From positions 1 to 8,079 of the forward strand of contig NVWZ01000017.1 of NCBI GenBank assembly GCA_002746365.1: DNA of 8,079 nt. The letters run 5' to 3'. The DNA is from Thiotrichaceae bacterium (GTDB lineage Bacteria > Pseudomonadota > Gammaproteobacteria > SZUA-229). Below the pieces are notes generated by a model, which made no database searches, had not been told where the DNA came from, and worked only from the letters and a program-made list of their open reading frames with translations. Made by a program: the position numbers and the translations under genes. Shown in pieces: positions 1 to 6,592 of this stretch (positions are counted from its first letter, which is position 1; each line of letters starts with the position of its first letter).

Positions 1-90
1 ACGCCTGTCCTTATCCTACAGGTTCCACTTTACCTGATTAGGCACAGTTTATTGGATAACCTGACTGGCTCGTGCGAGTATTTGACACCT

Positions 91-2457
91 TTAGTTACGC
101 TTAGCGAGACGAAGCCAGGTATCAACAATCGTATCTGGATTCAGGGAAATACTGCTGATGCCCCTTTCTACTAACCATTCCGCCATATCAGGGTGATCGG
201 ATGGCCCCTGACCACAGATACCCACATATTTATCTTCTGCTCTACACGCTTTAATAGCGAGATCAAGCATCGCCAGTACCGCAGGGTCGCGCTCATCAAA
301 AGCCTCCGCAACCAGTGCAGAGTCTCTATCCAGCCCGAGTGTTAACTGCGTCATATCATTAGAACCGATAGAAAAACCATCAAAATATTGTAAAAATTGC
401 GACGCAATTATCGCATTAGAAGGTAGTTCACACATCATGATAAGACGCAGGCCGTTTTTGCCACGCTCCAGTCCATTCTCTTTTAACACCTGGACCACCT
501 GTTTGGCTTCGCCTAATGTACGCACGAAAGGAATCATCAATTCAACATTGGTAAAGCCCATATCATCACGCACACGTTTCATGGCCTTGCATTCCAGTTC
601 AAAACAGGCACGGAAATTGTCAGACACATAACGTGAGGCACCACGGAAACCGATCATTGGATTTTCTTCCTCAGGCTCAAAATCCTTGCCACCGATTAAG
701 TTTGCATATTCGTTTGATTTGAAATCAGACATTCTGACAATAACAGTGTACGGAGAAAATGCCGCAGCAAGAGTCGAAACCCCTTCGGCAATTTTACTGA
801 TATAGAACTCGATGGGATCACCGTATGCACTGGCTCTCTGCGCGATAATTTCTTGTACATCAGCGTCCATGGTATCAACACTCATCAAAGCTTTAGGGTG
901 AATGCCAATCATATTATTAATAATAAACTCAAGGCGCGCCAGACCAACACCACGGTGTGGTAGTTGTGCAAAATCAAATGCCCGATCAGGATTACCCACG
1001 TTCATCATGATTTTTACAGGTATCTCAGGCATCTCTTCTACCGATTGCTGGTCATAATCAAAAGCCAACTTGCCGTCATAAACAAATCCTGTATCCCCTT
1101 CTGCACAGGACACGGTAACCTGTGAACCATCAGGTATCGTACTTGTTGCATCACCACAACCTACCACTGCTGGCACGCCGAGTTCGCGGGCAATGATTGC
1201 CGCATGACAGGTTCTTCCGCCACGATTGGTAATGATTGCTGATGCCCTTTTCATTATTGGTTCCCAGTCCGGATCCGTCATATCGGTCAGTAACACATCA
1301 CCTTCAGCAAAGTTTTCCATGCCCTCCAAACTATTAAATAACTGTACTTTACCCGCGCCAATTCTATTGCCGATTGAACGACCTTCAGCAAGAATGGTAT
1401 CGCTGCTTTGCGTTAAGGTATATTTTTCGATGATGTTGTTCTGACGACTTTGTATCGTCTCGGGTCGTGCCTGAACAATATAGAGTTGATTATCGATACC
1501 ATCTTTAGCCCATTCGATATCCATCGGGTACCCATAATGTTTTTCGATAGTGACCGCCATGCGCGCTAGTTCAGTCACTTCTTCATCATTGAGACAGAAC
1601 AATCGGCTATCAGTGAGATCATTCTTCACAATTTCGACCAGCTCTTCACTATCGGTATCGGCATAGATCATCTTTTCAACTTTGCTACCCAGTGTGCGAC
1701 GTATCACTGAAGGGCGATTTGCCTCAAGCGTTGCTTTATGAACATAAAATTCGTCAGGATTGACTGCACCTTGCACAACCATTTCACCCAGACCATAACT
1801 GCCTGTAATAAAGACAACATCACGAAAACCGCTCTCTGTATCCAGCGTGAACAATACCCCACTCGTGCCAATATCCGAGCGGATCATTTTTTGAATTCCG
1901 GCTGACAGTGCAACGTTCTCGTGGTCAAAACCCTGGTGCTCACGATAGGCAATCGCCCTGTCGTTAAACAAAGAAGCAAATACTTCGCGAATTTTTAATT
2001 TGATATTTTTTAAATCACTAACATTAAGATAGGTTTCCTGTTGACCCGCGAACGAAGCATCGGGCAGGTCTTCGGCTGTCGCTGATGAACGTACTGCCCA
2101 GGTAACATCCGAACCATATTCTTTTTCAGCTTCTGCATAAGCTTTATCTATCGCAGCTTCCATAGCAACGGGATAGGAAACTTGCATAATCCAGCCACGG
2201 ATGTCGGCCCCTGCTTTTTGTAATGCCAGCACATCGTTTACATCAAGACCCTTCAGACGGTCGGCAATTCGCTGATCCAGAGCATTAGCAAATAAAAATT
2301 CTCTATATGCATCTGCAGTCGTAGCAAATCCACCAGGAACTTTTACACCCAGGTTGCCAAGATTTTGCAGCATTTCACCTAATGATGCATTTTTACCACC
2401 CACGCTCGGCACATCGTTCATTCCCAGTTTATCTAGTGATATAGTGTATGTTGTCAT
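91..2457 (-). CDS. ppsA: Phosphoenolpyruvate synthase (pyruvate, water dikinase)
   Basis: This cytoplasmic enzyme converts pyruvate, ATP and water to phosphoenolpyruvate, AMP and phosphate, the entry step of gluconeogenesis from pyruvate or lactate. The 788-residue product has the full family layout and usual length. An N-terminal ATP-grasp nucleotide-binding domain spans about residues 15-335, with [20 protein letters not shown] near 122-141. The central swivelling phosphohistidine domain carries [18 protein letters not shown] at 413-430; H418 is the phosphate carrier, and T416 matches the threonine modified by PpsR in the E. coli enzyme. A C-terminal pyruvate/PEP-binding TIM barrel spans about 480-788, with GSNDMTQ at 698-704 and the catalytic-cysteine motif [10 protein letters not shown] at 748-757. 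No domain is broken. The ATG at 2457 fits the family N-terminus ([29 protein letters not shown]), but its Shine-Dalgarno sequence is weak. It lies 80 bases downstream of ppsR on the same strand and is probably cotranscribed with it. Confidence 0.97.
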   Translation of the reverse strand: MTTYTISLDKLGMNDVPSVGGKNASLGEMLQNLGNLGVKVPGGFATTADAYREFLFANALDQRIADRLKGLDVNDVLALQKAGADIRGWIMQVSYPVAMEAAIDKAYAEAEKEYGSDVTWAVRSSATAEDLPDASFAGQQETYLNVSDLKNIKLKIREVFASLFNDRAIAYREHQGFDHENVALSAGIQKMIRSDIGTSGVLFTLDTESGFRDVVFITGSYGLGEMVVQGAVNPDEFYVHKATLEANRPSVIRRTLGSKVEKMIYADTDSEELVEIVKNDLTDSRLFCLNDEEVTELARMAVTIEKHYGYPMDIEWAKDGIDNQLYIVQARPETIQSRQNNIIEKYTLTQSSDTILAEGRSIGNRIGAGKVQLFNSLEGMENFAEGDVLLTDMTDPDWEPIMKRASAIITNRGGRTCHAAIIARELGVPAVVGCGDATSTIPDGSQVTVSCAEGDTGFVYDGKLAFDYDQQSVEEMPEIPVKIMMNVGNPDRAFDFAQLPHRGVGLARLEFIINNMIGIHPKALMSVDTMDADVQEIIAQRASAYGDPIEFYISKIAEGVSTLAAAFSPYTVIVRMSDFKSNEYANLIGGKDFEPEEENPMIGFRGASRYVSDNFRACFELECKAMKRVRDDMGFTNVELMIPFVRTLGEAKQVVQVLKENGLERGKNGLRLIMMCELPSNAIIASQFLQYFDGFSIGSNDMTQLTLGLDRDSALVAEAFDERDPAVLAMLDLAIKACRAEDKYVGICGQGPSDHPDMAEWLVERGISSISLNPDTIVDTWLRLAKRN

Positions 2458-2537
2458 TATATTTAGTACCGTGGTTTTTATAAATCTATCGCGTCACATA
2501 TCTCGTGCAGAAAGTTTTTTTATTGCTAAAATATTTT

Positions 2538-3353
2538 TTAATAATTACCTATCGATTTCATCACTGAAGCGGCAAGTTCTTCGATAGAAATATTGGTAGA
2601 GTCAAAAAATGGAATGCCTGCACGTTGGAACATGGCTTCAGCAATTTTTATTTCATTTTTACAATATTGCAGTGATGCATACTTACTATTCGGACGACGT
2701 TTTTCACGAATACTACTTAAGCGTCCAGGCTGTATTGTTAAACCAATTAGCTTTTCTCTATATTTTAACAGCACCTCAGGTAATGTATCTACATCCAGTT
2801 CATCCTCTGTCAGAGGATAATTACAGGCATTGATAGAATGGCTCATCGCCAAAAACAAACTGGTCGGTGTTTTACCACAACGTGAAACACCGACTAAAAT
2901 AATCTCTGCTTTATCGTATTGGTCAGGCCGTACACCATCGTCATGCGCTAAAGAATAATCGATAGCGTCAAGTCTTTTTTCGTAGCCAAGTTTACCAATA
3001 ACATCTTGAGAACGACCTAGAGTATGAGCTGATTTTTCGTTTAAAGACTTTTCTAGCGGATCAATAAAAGCACCAAATAAATTGATAACGCAAGCGTCAG
3101 CACTTTCGATGATTTTTTGTATTGTTGGTTCCACCAATGTGCTAAACACGATGGACTGTACTTTGTTTTTCTCAGAAGCTTTATTAATTGCCACTACCGA
3201 CACTTTTGCTTGTTCTACATTATCGACGAAAGTATGTTTTATACTTTCAAACTCCGTTTCAGGAAATTGTGACAACAAACTACTGCCAAAAGATTCCGCA
3301 GTTAAACCCGTTCGGTCAGAAATAAAAAACACAACCCTTTTTCGTTTTGGCAT
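2538..3353 (-). CDS. ppsR: PEP synthase regulatory protein (PpsR; bifunctional kinase/pyrophosphorylase, DUF299)
   Basis: This protein controls PEP synthase: it uses ADP to phosphorylate a threonine next to the catalytic histidine, inactivating the enzyme, and uses phosphate to reverse this by phosphorolysis. The product is about 271 residues, close to the 277 of E. coli PpsR. Counting from the GTG at 3356, the N-terminus reads VVFFISDRTGLTAE (8-21), an AHDDG motif lies at 137-141, and the P-loop GVSRCGKTPTSLFLA at 156-170 is nearly identical to E. coli. The SIREKRRPNSKYASLQYC..E signature follows at 215-235, and FDSTNISIEELA near the C-terminus is the usual family ending. The start is ambiguous: GTG at 3356 and ATG at 3353 are adjacent codons, with AGAGG 6 and 9 bases upstream respectively; I chose the ATG. 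It precedes ppsA on the same strand. In E. coli the two genes are divergent, so the order here is different. Confidence 0.95.
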   Translation of the reverse strand: MPKRKRVVFFISDRTGLTAESFGSSLLSQFPETEFESIKHTFVDNVEQAKVSVVAINKASEKNKVQSIVFSTLVEPTIQKIIESADACVINLFGAFIDPLEKSLNEKSAHTLGRSQDVIGKLGYEKRLDAIDYSLAHDDGVRPDQYDKAEIILVGVSRCGKTPTSLFLAMSHSINACNYPLTEDELDVDTLPEVLLKYREKLIGLTIQPGRLSSIREKRRPNSKYASLQYCKNEIKIAEAMFQRAGIPFFDSTNISIEELAASVMKSIGNY

Positions 3354-3362
3354 CACAACAAG

Positions 3363-3367
3363 CCTCT
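3363..3367 (-). promoter_or_regulatory. Ribosome binding site of ppsR
   Basis: On the minus strand AGAGG is followed by six bases and a GTG (3356), then immediately an ATG (3353). Both spacings are workable, so this site confirms the start region but does not decide between the two codons. Confidence 0.5.
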
Positions 3368-3458
3368 AGACACAGTGGTAAACATAGGCATACCAGGATA
3401 CCTCTATATAATTACTGCTGATAATCATAGACATCATTCACCTAATTATCAGATAACG

Positions 3459-3490
3459 TTCAGAGCATGCTCAGAATGTGTAATATTACA
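3459..3490. promoter_or_regulatory. Tandem palindromes upstream of ppsR (possible operator)
   Basis: Two palindromes lie two bases apart. The first, at 3459-3476 (TTCAGAGCATGCTCAGAA), is symmetric except for one A:A position, with a perfect 10-base core. The second, at 3479-3490 (TGTAATATTACA), is a perfect 12-base palindrome. They sit about 106-137 bases upstream of the ppsR start, just downstream of the RIO kinase stop. An A-run at 3494-3501 adjoins them, but for leftward transcription it reads as a T-run before the hairpins, so this is not an intrinsic terminator for the kinase gene. A possible leftward -10 hexamer GATAAT (3450 to 3445) lies just after the palindromes, with only a poor -35. 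The half-sites TGTAAT and ATTACA match those known for the sugar-phosphate regulator HexR, but without its usual three-base spacer, so assignment to any regulator is tentative. Confidence 0.35.
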
Positions 3491-3509
3491 ATTAAAAAAA
3501 ACGAAGGAG

Positions 3510-4367
3510 TTATTCCAAGCCTGCTGCTTCACGAATACGTTCCTGGCGCTCTTGCTCTTCGGCGAATGCCGCTTTAATTTCTTGCATTACTACATCTACA
3601 TCGGCAGCTTCTTCACTGTCTTCAAAGCGCCCGGTTAACTCGGTTTCTGGATGTAATTCGCCATCTTCAAATAATGCCCAGATTTCTTTGGCGTATTGAC
3701 TGCTCAGCAATTCTGGCGCGAACTGGCCGTAATAGGTGCTTATATTGTTAACGTCACGCTCTAGCATTGCCTTTGCATTATTATTGCCCGCGGCATCAAC
3801 CGCCTGAGGCAAGTCGATGATTACCGGGCCATAGTCATCGACCAGTACATTAAATTCTGACAGATCGCCGTGCACGATACCCGCACAAAGCATTTGCTTC
3901 ACATAGTTCATAACTACGGCGTGGTCTTTTACAGCGAGTTCTGTGGTCATGCAGACATCGTTCAAGCGAGGAGCAACATGACCTTCGTCATTGGTAATCA
4001 ATTCCATCAGTAAGACACCATCGAAACAACCGTAGGCTTTGGGCACCCGTACGCCGGCATTGGCTAAACGATAGAGTGCGTCGACTTCGGCATTTTGCCA
4101 GGCAGCTTCCTGTTGATTACGACCAAATTTGGAGCCTTTTTCCATGGCGCGAGCGCGGCGACTATTGCGGCCCTTGCGACCTTCCTGATACTCCACTGCC
4201 TTTTTAAAGCTACGTTGATTGACCTCTTTGTATACTTTTGCGCAACGGATCTCAGCACCGCAGCGCACAACATAAATCGTGGCCTCCTTGCCACTCATCA
4301 ACTGGCTAATCACTTCATCTACCAGACCATCATCAATTAGCGGCTGGATACGTTTAGGAAATTTCAT
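3510..4367 (-). CDS. RIO1-family atypical serine/threonine protein kinase
   Basis: The 285-residue product is a RIO-type kinase, the atypical kinase family best known from archaeal and eukaryotic small-subunit ribosome maturation; the bacterial members are poorly characterised. Visible landmarks are the glycine-loop equivalent SGKEATIYVV (25-34), the ATP-anchoring lysine in CAKVYK (K44), the basic flexible insert QEGRKGRNSRRARAMEKG (61-78), a hinge-like MELI (121-124), the catalytic loop HGDLSEFN (166-173, D168 as base, N173 as metal ligand) and IIDLPQAVD (183-191) with metal-binding D185. All key residues are present, so it should be an active ATP-binding protein. An acidic tail follows from about 234. 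The ATG at 4367 fits the family N-terminus, but I see no Shine-Dalgarno sequence; AT-rich GTGTAAAATGCATT directly precedes it, so a leaderless or weakly initiated message is possible. The gene stands alone between heme A synthase and ppsR. Its substrate in bacteria is unknown to me. Confidence 0.92.
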   Translation of the reverse strand: MKFPKRIQPLIDDGLVDEVISQLMSGKEATIYVVRCGAEIRCAKVYKEVNQRSFKKAVEYQEGRKGRNSRRARAMEKGSKFGRNQQEAAWQNAEVDALYRLANAGVRVPKAYGCFDGVLLMELITNDEGHVAPRLNDVCMTTELAVKDHAVVMNYVKQMLCAGIVHGDLSEFNVLVDDYGPVIIDLPQAVDAAGNNNAKAMLERDVNNISTYYGQFAPELLSSQYAKEIWALFEDGELHPETELTGRFEDSEEAADVDVVMQEIKAAFAEEQERQERIREAAGLE

Positions 4368-4400
4368 AATGCATTTTACACTGTCGCTAAGTAAAGGAGG

Positions 4401-4436
4401 GAAAAAGGGTCAGAGTAGAATGGCACTTACTTAAGC
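4401..4436. repeat. Possible REP-associated transposase flank remnant
   Basis: The plus strand reads AAAAAGGGTCAGAGTAGAAT followed by GGCACTTACTTAAG. From memory, AGTAAGTGCCATT...CTGACCC segments recur beside Y1-type (REP-associated) transposases in proteobacteria, but I cannot verify this here and no transposase gene is present. The segment lies 34 bases upstream of the RIO kinase start, so it may contribute promoter or leader sequence to that gene. Confidence 0.25.
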
Positions 4437-4463
4437 TAAATACCCACTTTATTTCAATAAACA

Positions 4464-4544
4464 CGTCGTTGCGAGGTACGAAGCAATCCCTTTCTGGCAG
4501 GTAGTACACACTAGGAGATTGCCACGCTATCGCTCGCAATGACG
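4464..4544. repeat. Imperfect-palindrome dispersed repeat (MITE/REP-like), 81 bases
   Basis: The left arm begins CGTCGTTGCGAGGTACGAAG followed by CAATCCC. The right arm, read on the opposite strand, begins CGTCATTGCGAGCGATAGCG followed by TGGCAATCTCC. The arms pair over most of their length, with one early mismatch and small gaps, around a central unpaired stretch of about 23 bases (4491-4513). Elements starting CGTCATTGCGAG with a GCAATC core are, from general knowledge, common dispersed palindromic repeats in proteobacterial genomes. It has no coding capacity. It lies between the heme A synthase stop (4572) and the RIO kinase start, where the folded RNA could act as a 3' stabiliser or weak terminator. 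Confidence 0.65.
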
Positions 4545-4571
4545 GCAACTCCGACTTATCGGAAAATTATT

Positions 4572-5636
4572 CTATTTGATCACAGTGGTGGGATAACGAC
4601 CTAATAGGTGTACGCCCCACACGGTTGTGGCGACAACCAGCGCACCTACACCCTGATGTGATACTGCAAGATGTATGTTGACACCTGTCAACACAGTCGC
4701 AATGCCGAGCACTATCTGAGTACCATAAACACTGTGGATAGCAACCGAAGCTTTTCTGGACTGTTCACGTACGCGCCACGCTAGTATGGCGAGAAAAGCA
4801 ACGGTAACCCAGGCCCACCAACGGTGAATAAAGTGAATCACATAGGGGTCATTATTGAGTATTGGCCAAACACCCCCCGCCCAATTTATTTTGGCTGGTA
4901 TCAGAGAACCATGCATCAACGGCCATGTGTTGGAAACATGCCCCGCGTTCAGTCCTGCTGTATAAGCGCCAAATAACAATTGCAGAAACAATATCCCGAA
5001 AACCACTACCCCAAAGCCGATTAATTTTGCCGGCTTATTTTGACCGCTAGCGACTTGCCGAAGATCAAGCGCAGTCCAGATCAATCCGCCGAGTATAAGA
5101 AACGCGGTCAGTAGATGGGTGGCGAGCCGAAAATGACTGACATCCGTGCGTTCAGTCAAGCCAGAGCTGACCATCCACCAGCCAATCGCTCCCTGAAATC
5201 CACCCAGCGCCAGCAAAGCCACTAGCCGCCCGCTATAACCATTAGGAATTGCGCGTTTAAACGCAAACCAGGCAAGTGGTAAAGCAAAAGCAAGCCCAAT
5301 CAACCGCCCCAAAAGACGATGCGTCCACTCCCAAAAATAGATGAATTTGAAATCATCCAGCATCATACCCGCTGGACCATTTATCTCCAGATATTCGGGA
5401 ATTTGCTTGTATTTCTCGAACTCGGACACCCATGCCGCTTCACTCATCGGCGGTATAGCGCCGGTTATGGGTTTCCATTCGGTAATTGAAAGTCCAGATT
5501 CGGTTAGCCGCGTGATGCCGCCAACGACGACCATGATGAAAACCAGAAACGCAACGGCATAAAGCCAATTGGAAATAGCAATTGGTCGCTGTGCTCGACG
5601 CACATCATCATTTGTATCAGCTAGCATTTGGCTCAT
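4572..5636 (-). CDS. ctaA: Heme A synthase (COX15/CtaA type)
   Basis: This inner-membrane enzyme oxidises the C8 methyl of heme O to the formyl group of heme A, the cofactor of aa3-type cytochrome oxidase. The 354-residue length is typical of the alphaproteobacterial/mitochondrial COX15 branch rather than the shorter Bacillus form. The first membrane helix (about 22-42) runs into GGITRLTESGLSITEWKPITGAIPP (39-63), the strongest family signature, followed by EFEKYKQIPEY (72-82). Heme-ligand-region histidines are visible in EWTHR (H106), SHFRLATH (H168, H174), IHFIHRW (H268, H271) and AVSHQG (H327). About eight hydrophobic helices can be traced. The ATG at 5636 is the earliest possible in-frame start, because a TGA lies three codons upstream; no clear Shine-Dalgarno is present. 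No cytochrome oxidase subunit, ctaB or surf1 gene lies next to it here, although many proteobacteria cluster them. Confidence 0.95.
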   Translation of the reverse strand: MSQMLADTNDDVRRAQRPIAISNWLYAVAFLVFIMVVVGGITRLTESGLSITEWKPITGAIPPMSEAAWVSEFEKYKQIPEYLEINGPAGMMLDDFKFIYFWEWTHRLLGRLIGLAFALPLAWFAFKRAIPNGYSGRLVALLALGGFQGAIGWWMVSSGLTERTDVSHFRLATHLLTAFLILGGLIWTALDLRQVASGQNKPAKLIGFGVVVFGILFLQLLFGAYTAGLNAGHVSNTWPLMHGSLIPAKINWAGGVWPILNNDPYVIHFIHRWWAWVTVAFLAILAWRVREQSRKASVAIHSVYGTQIVLGIATVLTGVNIHLAVSHQGVGALVVATTVWGVHLLGRYPTTVIK

Positions 5637-5665
5637 GGTAGGTCAGTGCTGTCATGCACAGTATG

Positions 5666-5694
5666 ATAAAAATAAAGCGCACGTTATCCGTGCG
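5666..5694 (-). terminator. Candidate Rho-independent terminator or attenuator upstream of heme A synthase
   Basis: Reading leftward, a six-base-pair stem CGCACG / CGTGCG encloses the loop GATAA (5694 to 5678) and is followed by CTTTATTTTTATC, a T-rich tract. The strand and order fit an intrinsic terminator for leftward transcripts from the lipoprotein gene, whose stop is 117 bases upstream. Because only about 30 bases remain before the heme A synthase start, its own promoter may lie upstream of the hairpin, in which case the hairpin would be in its leader. The stem is short, so efficiency is uncertain. Confidence 0.45.
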
Positions 5695-5810
5695 TATCAC
5701 AAAAAATGTAGTGTAATTTAACACGGTTTCATATATCTACGAAATCGGTATCGGCAGAATAGTGCTGGTTGAATCTCCTCTTTTAGTTTTTGTTGCTTAC
5801 TTATTTTAAA

Positions 5811-6266
5811 TCACTCTAAATTACTACAGATCCATCCCCAGCCTTCTTGTTTCTGTACAAATTCAGCCGCTTTATCCAGGCAGTAATCTCTGTCTGAATT
5901 TGCTGTCCATAATGTTTGCACACCTGTTGATTTTTCATAATTCACTTCACAGATAGTGTCTGTCGCTTCGTTGTTATAGACTACTGTGATGATGCGAACC
6001 TGACCGCCATTTTCACATGTCGATGTTCGGTTACCTGAGTCGCTAGTTGCAACTGTAGTTTCTGCTGTTGCCGTTATTTCAGCAGGGGCTTCGCTTACTT
6101 CTTCTGCAGGTACATCTTCTTTCATTTCCTGCATCTCTGATTTTGACTCTTCCATAACAGCAACTGACTCATCTTTGCTTTCATCAACACCCATATTTGC
6201 TTCATTTGATGCGCACGCACTAATTATTGAAAACCCCATTACTAGTATTAAGTTTTTTAAGTTCAT
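5811..6266 (-). CDS. Small acidic lipoprotein with conserved four-cysteine C-terminal domain, function unknown
   Basis: I cannot assign a function. The 151-residue product begins with a lipoprotein signal peptide (MNLKNLILVMGFSIISAC, lipobox ISAC, acylated C18). The residue after the cysteine is Ala rather than Asp, which would favour delivery to the outer membrane. Residues 19-79 are a Glu/Ser/Ala/Met-rich acidic low-complexity linker (ESKDESVAVMEESKSEMQEM...). The C-terminal part, 80-151, is compact and looks conserved: C84, C106, C129 and C147 could form two disulfides, with VRIITVVYNN (90-99), CEVNYEK (106-112), LWTANSDRDYC (119-129), KAAEFVQK and GWGWIC (142-147). From memory, similar CEV.Y.K..LW.A....YC..KA..FV..GW.C proteins occur as unnamed gammaproteobacterial proteins. 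The ATG at 6266 has GGAG nine bases upstream and a TATAAT -10. The gene is divergent from the efflux adaptor. Confidence 0.85.
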   Translation of the reverse strand: MNLKNLILVMGFSIISACASNEANMGVDESKDESVAVMEESKSEMQEMKEDVPAEEVSEAPAEITATAETTVATSDSGNRTSTCENGGQVRIITVVYNNEATDTICEVNYEKSTGVQTLWTANSDRDYCLDKAAEFVQKQEGWGWICSNLE

Positions 6267-6275
6267 TATTGAACA

Positions 6276-6299
6276 CTCCAGATATTTATTAAAATTATA
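6276..6299 (-). promoter_or_regulatory. -10 box and ribosome binding site of the lipoprotein gene
   Basis: On the minus strand a perfect TATAAT -10 hexamer lies at 6299 to 6294, and GGAG lies at 6279 to 6276, nine bases before the ATG at 6266. A -35 match at the usual distance is poor (ATTCCA at a 17-base spacing). The predicted leader would be only about 20 bases. Confidence 0.5.
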
Positions 6300-6370
6300 G
6301 TTCCGGATATTTTAACTGGAATTTAAGCGTTAGGAGAGATTGAATTTCAATTACTGATAATAGTGGCAGG

Positions 6371-6385
6371 GGTTAAATTTTGACC
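6371..6385. repeat. Imperfect 15-base palindrome in the divergent region
   Basis: GGTTAAATTTTGACC is symmetric around its central T except for one pair (T against G). It lies roughly midway between the two divergent genes. It could be an operator or a fragment of a dispersed repeat; the sequence alone does not decide. Confidence 0.25.
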
Positions 6386-6535
6386 GTTTATGAGGGTAGG
6401 ATCCTTTGCACCCGGACATATACCCGAAAAAACAGCCTGTTCATTTCTTTCTCTTAATAAAACCTTAACAATTTTGCATTATTCATGAGGAATTCTGCAA
6501 TTGTTTGTTCTAAAGCAATGATATTATTCCTTTCC

Positions 6536-6592
6536 GAGGTTAATCTTATGCTTTTCCAGCAACCAGAAATAAATTATGAAAAAAATATTTAA
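6536..6592 (+). promoter_or_regulatory. Ribosome-binding-site-led mini-ORF overlapping the adaptor start
   Basis: GAGG at 6536-6539 is followed by eight bases and an ATG at 6548. That ATG opens 14 codons (MLFQQPEINYEKNI) ending with TAA at 6590-6592, in the +1 frame relative to the adaptor and overlapping its first codons. The adaptor ATG at 6576 has no Shine-Dalgarno of its own, so ribosomes could load at the mini-ORF and re-initiate. It may equally be chance in an AT-rich stretch. Confidence 0.3.

Larger units (their letters stand above)
6267..6575. other. 309-base divergent intergenic region between lipoprotein and RND adaptor
   Basis: This AT-rich region holds no gene I can support. Near its left end it carries the leftward promoter and ribosome binding site of the lipoprotein gene (6276-6299). 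In the middle is an imperfect palindrome GGTTAAATTTTGACC (6371-6385, one mismatched pair), then a short inverted repeat AACAGCCTGTT near 6431. At the right end are a weak rightward promoter-like pair, TTGTTT (6501-6506) and TATTAT (6522-6527) with a short 15-base spacer, and a ribosome-binding-site-led mini-ORF that overlaps the adaptor start. Confidence 0.5.

Noticed and set aside
1..90. Terminator or gene downstream of ppsA
   Set aside because: Only short inverted repeats (CTCG-TG-CGAG at 69-78; CCTGT...ACAGG near the left end) without T-tracts, and no coding pattern, are visible.
437..1444. Plus-strand open frames (437-631, 1226-1444) and a minus-strand open frame (696-881) inside ppsA
   Set aside because: They lie entirely within the intact, family-length PpsA coding sequence in other frames and show no recognisable protein features.
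2354..2587. Plus-strand open frame spanning the ppsA start and the ppsR end
   Set aside because: It overlaps two confident genes antisense, and the encoded peptide resembles nothing.
3479..3501. Palindrome plus A-run as an intrinsic terminator for the RIO kinase gene
   Set aside because: For leftward transcription the T-run comes before the hairpin rather than after it, so the order is wrong.
3375..3638. Plus-strand 87-codon open frame over the ppsR upstream region and the RIO kinase C-terminus
   Set aside because: Nearly half is antisense to the RIO kinase, the translated sequence has no domain-like pattern, and there is no convincing ribosome binding site.
4551..4571. Hairpin CCGACTTATCGG as a terminator for heme A synthase
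   Set aside because: The stem is only four base pairs, and in the leftward direction it is followed by AGTTGCC rather than a T-run.
5705..5725. GTGTAATTTAACAC as a second HexR-type site before heme A synthase
   Set aside because: Only one half-site (TGTAAT) matches; the other half lacks ATTACA and the symmetry is confined to the outer four bases.
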